NCBI GenBank assembly: GCA_900544395.1
Contig: UQVC01000007.1
Coordinates: 1-64,000 of the forward strand
DNA: 64,000 nucleotides
Direction of reading: 5' to 3'
Source of the DNA: an uncultured Ruminococcus sp.
GTDB taxonomy: Bacteria > Bacillota > Clostridia > Lachnospirales > Lachnospiraceae
The position numbers were made by a program, and so were the translations under genes. The notes under the pieces are model-generated. The model searched no databases and had not been told where the DNA came from. It saw nothing but the letters and a program-made list of their open reading frames with translations. This document shows positions 61,806 through 64,000 of the stretch, one piece after another; the first letter of the stretch is position 1; each line of letters begins with the position of its first letter.

Positions 61806-62660
61806 CTATTTCATTAACATGGACAGGTATTTCTCAAATTCAATACCTTCGTCTCTTGGTACTCCCGCGTTCACTGCATCTGTGATCGCTTTTTCGATAA
61901 AACTTCCTGCCAGTTCCATCGTAGATGGCAGATCCTCTCCTTTTGCCAGACCTCCCGACAATACAGCTGCAAACAGATCACCTGTTCCGGAATAGCTTCC
62001 TCCCACATATGGGAACGCAGCCAGATAGCTGTTCTTGCCTGTCACAGCCAGATTTCCCATCTTCTGAATCCCGTCCCCATTGTCCCGAAACTGGATTCCG
62101 GTTACCACCACAGTTTTCGGACCGTCTTTTCGCAGATTCTCCGCAAGCTGACGAATCACGGTCAGCAGATGCTTCTCATCTGTCATACTTTCGATCATGC
62201 GGTAATCTGTATCTGTCAGGATGCAAAGCTCTGTCAGATTCGGCGTTACAATGTCCGCCTTTTTCACAAGCTGGCGCATGCTTCTGCAGAACTCTGTCGA
62301 AAACAGATCAAACTGATATCCATTGTCTCCCATGATCGGATCGACCAGAAGAAACGCTTTCTTCTTATGAAAGGTATCCGCAATCCGGATCATATGCCGG
62401 ATCTGCTCTTCATCTGCAGCAAACCCGGTATAGACACCATCAAACTGCACTCCCATCTCTTCCCAGGATTTTCGAAGTGATTCCATCTCCTGTGTCAGAC
62501 TGACATAATGATATCCTTCAAAACCTGTCTGTGCGCTTAATACCGCCGTAGGAAGCGGACATGCCTGCACTCCCATGGCTGACAGCACGGAGATTGCAGC
62601 TGTCAGAGAACACCTTCCAAATCCTGACAGATCATTCACTACTGCAATTTTTTTCATCAT
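61806..62660 (-). CDS. Pyridoxal/pyridoxamine kinase
   Basis: A 284-residue ribokinase-fold kinase that makes pyridoxal 5'-phosphate (PdxK/PdxY type). Seen: VNDLSGFGRCSLTAAISVLSAMG at the start, LVDPIMGDNG and TPNLTELCILTD in the middle, and the GGSYSGTGDLFAAVL catalytic motif with Asp. Two adjacent ATGs (62658-62660 and 62655-62657) follow AGGTGG; the first is listed. It lies 9 bases after the GH13 gene stop. Confidence 0.92.
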   Translation of the reverse strand: MMKKIAVVNDLSGFGRCSLTAAISVLSAMGVQACPLPTAVLSAQTGFEGYHYVSLTQEMESLRKSWEEMGVQFDGVYTGFAADEEQIRHMIRIADTFHKKKAFLLVDPIMGDNGYQFDLFSTEFCRSMRQLVKKADIVTPNLTELCILTDTDYRMIESMTDEKHLLTVIRQLAENLRKDGPKTVVVTGIQFRDNGDGIQKMGNLAVTGKNSYLAAFPYVGGSYSGTGDLFAAVLSGGLAKGEDLPSTMELAGSFIEKAITDAVNAGVPRDEGIEFEKYLSMLMK

Positions 62661-62669
62661 GTTTTCCAC

Positions 62670-64000
62670 CTACATTTCTTGGATCGGCTTCATGATCAAG
62701 ACAGAATGTTTTCCCATATTGACCACTGTTTCACCGTCCTGTACCAGATAAATATCCCGTTCGGTCGTATACCCTTTTTCCCAGGAATACATCAGCCGCT
62801 CCATCTTTCCTGTTTCCGGAACTTCTGCTTCCCATACCGGGATCGTTACTTCTTTGAGTTCTTTGCTGTTATTTAACACTACGATCACCTGCTCATCCCC
62901 TTGAAACCTTGCATATGCAAGAATATTCGGCGCCCAGAAGAGCATCTTCAGTGAGCCGGTGCGCAGTGGCTTTTCTGTCTTGTGGATCCGGATCATTTCT
63001 TTGTGGAAAGCCAGCAATTCCTGGTTCTCATTGCCCCACGGATATGCCCTGCGGCTGTCCGGATCGGTGAACCCGCAGACCCCGACTTCATCTCCATAAT
63101 AAATTGTAGGAGCTCCAACCCAGGTCATCTGCACCGCCACAGCTTCCCGCATCACGGCCAGATTCACCCCTTCTCCTGCCGCTTTGCTTCCAAGCTGTGC
63201 CACACGTCCCACAATATGATTAGTCCGCGTCAAAAATCGGGAATGATCGTGATTGGAAAGCTCGTTCATCGCCACCTGCAAGGATGGAGTGAGCATACTG
63301 GCCATAAAATGATTCATCGTGTTTACAAAGTTATCTGCATTTCCCCACAGATCCGTTCTTCTCTCGTCACTGTGCTTTTCCATCCCAGTCAAAAACCAGG
63401 TCAGCGGTTCCATAAATGCATCGTAATTCATCACACTGTCCCATTCATCTCCCTGCAGCCAGTCTCCCGGATCTCCATAATGTTCTGCCAGGATCAGAGC
63501 CTGAGGATTTGCGCTTTTTACCGCTTTTCTGAAATTCTGCCAGAATATGTGATTGTATTCGTTGCTGTATCCCAGATCTGCCGCCACATCCAGACGCCAT
63601 CCATCCACCTGATACGGAGGGGATACCCACTTCTTCCCGATATTTAAAATATATTCTTCCAGCTTCGGTGAGTCTTCATAGTTCAGCTTTGGAAGCGTAT
63701 CGTGTCCCCACCATCCGTCATAGTTCGGATTATACGGCCAGGCTTCTTCTCTCTTATCTGAAAAATGAAAGAAATCATGATACGGACTTTTCGCACTGAC
63801 GAATGCTCCTTTTTCATAAGCCTCCTGAGGTTCATAAATCCGCTCCCGATCCAGCCACTTATTAAAAGAACCACAGTGATTGAACACACCGTCCAGGATC
63901 ACCTTCATCCCTCTCCTGTGCATCTCCTGCACCAGCTTCGCAAACAACTGATTGCTGGCTTCCAGATTCTTCCGACTGCCGGTGCGTATCTGATATTTCG
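62670..64000 (-). CDS. GH13 alpha-amylase-family enzyme (neopullulanase/cyclomaltodextrinase type), N-terminus outside window
   Basis: The frame remains open to the right edge, so the gene continues beyond 64000 (about 443 codons visible). The four GH13 regions appear in order: I DGVFNHCG, II GWRLDVAADLG (nucleophile Asp), III LILAEHYGD (acid/base Glu), IV LSNHDHSRF (Asp stabiliser). The missing part would contain an N-terminal CBM34-like domain if it is a neopullulanase. The C-terminal beta domain ends KHSVLIMKPIQEM. It hydrolyses alpha-1,4 glucans or cyclodextrins in the cytosol. It is separate from the arabinose/rhamnose operon. Confidence 0.9.
   Translation of the reverse strand, partial: KYQIRTGSRKNLEASNQLFAKLVQEMHRRGMKVILDGVFNHCGSFNKWLDRERIYEPQEAYEKGAFVSAKSPYHDFFHFSDKREEAWPYNPNYDGWWGHDTLPKLNYEDSPKLEEYILNIGKKWVSPPYQVDGWRLDVAADLGYSNEYNHIFWQNFRKAVKSANPQALILAEHYGDPGDWLQGDEWDSVMNYDAFMEPLTWFLTGMEKHSDERRTDLWGNADNFVNTMNHFMASMLTPSLQVAMNELSNHDHSRFLTRTNHIVGRVAQLGSKAAGEGVNLAVMREAVAVQMTWVGAPTIYYGDEVGVCGFTDPDSRRAYPWGNENQELLAFHKEMIRIHKTEKPLRTGSLKMLFWAPNILAYARFQGDEQVIVVLNNSKELKEVTIPVWEAEVPETGKMERLMYSWEKGYTTERDIYLVQDGETVVNMGKHSVLIMKPIQEM

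Noticed and set aside
1..64000. CRISPR arrays, insertion sequences, prophage or rRNA genes
   Set aside because: No regularly spaced repeats, transposase or integrase motifs, phage genes or rRNA sequence were seen in the window.

Overview
The window looks like the chromosome of a gut-type Firmicute, most likely a Lachnospiraceae (Clostridia) member. This is an inference from gene style: YesM/YesN sensor pairs, CUT1 ABC importers tied to glycosidases, a V/A-type ATPase operon, BspA-like leucine-rich surface proteins, split transketolase, dnaX-ybaB-recR order, strong AGGAGG ribosome sites and moderate GC. No species call is possible from the sequence alone.

Layout. 1-813: end of a LacI-type regulator cut by the window edge. 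922-1532: a 61-base direct repeat flanks a probable type I toxin-antitoxin locus. 1494-19368 (minus): a large glycan operon with ABC importer, a trehalase-like (alpha/alpha)6 hydrolase, GH43, a DUF5060-type hydrolase, an Asp/Glu-racemase-like protein, a GH127 fused to a four-carbon acid sugar kinase, a beta-keto acid cleavage enzyme (BKACE), a GH78 rhamnosidase, and the YesM-YesN two-component system. The gene content fits import and depolymerisation of a rhamnose/arabinose-containing plant oligosaccharide plus breakdown of an attached or derived sugar acid. 19689-23015 (minus): GntP permease, a ketol-acid reductoisomerase homologue with altered active-site motifs, and their GntR regulator. 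23159-25344: tRNA-Lys, a DinJ/YoeB toxin-antitoxin pair, a thioredoxin-like protein, trmB. 25534-31356: a 1940-residue secreted LRR protein. 31674-40209 (plus): complete nine-gene V/A-type ATPase operon. 40347-47846 (minus): LacI-controlled ribose-type ABC operon with ribokinase, RbsD and an L-fucose-isomerase-like protein. 48157-48338: tRNA-Asn and tRNA-Ala. 48478-52331 (minus): envelope genes (CvpA, DUF5711, a LysM protein with a degenerate JAMM-like domain, an HD-like protein). 52563-53237: a zinc-ribbon protein and DUF2085. 53293-55724 (minus): split transketolase and transaldolase. 55920-60700 (minus): pfk, dnaX, ybaB, recR and lacI, closely spaced. 60888-64000: methionine aminopeptidase, pyridoxal kinase and a GH13 amylase cut by the right edge.

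How the parts connect. Several control elements can be read directly: the LacI gene at 46.8 kb and its operon share AAACGTTT-centred operators (one is a perfect 22-base palindrome); a 16-base palindrome covers the -10 of the reductoisomerase promoter; repeated ATTATTAGT sites lie upstream of the transaldolase/transketolase promoter. The most novel-looking content is the glycosidase-kinase fusion inside a sugar-acid sub-pathway of the glycan operon, followed by the diverged reductoisomerase/GntP unit and the repeat-flanked type I toxin locus. All functional assignments come from reading motifs by eye; no database search was run.
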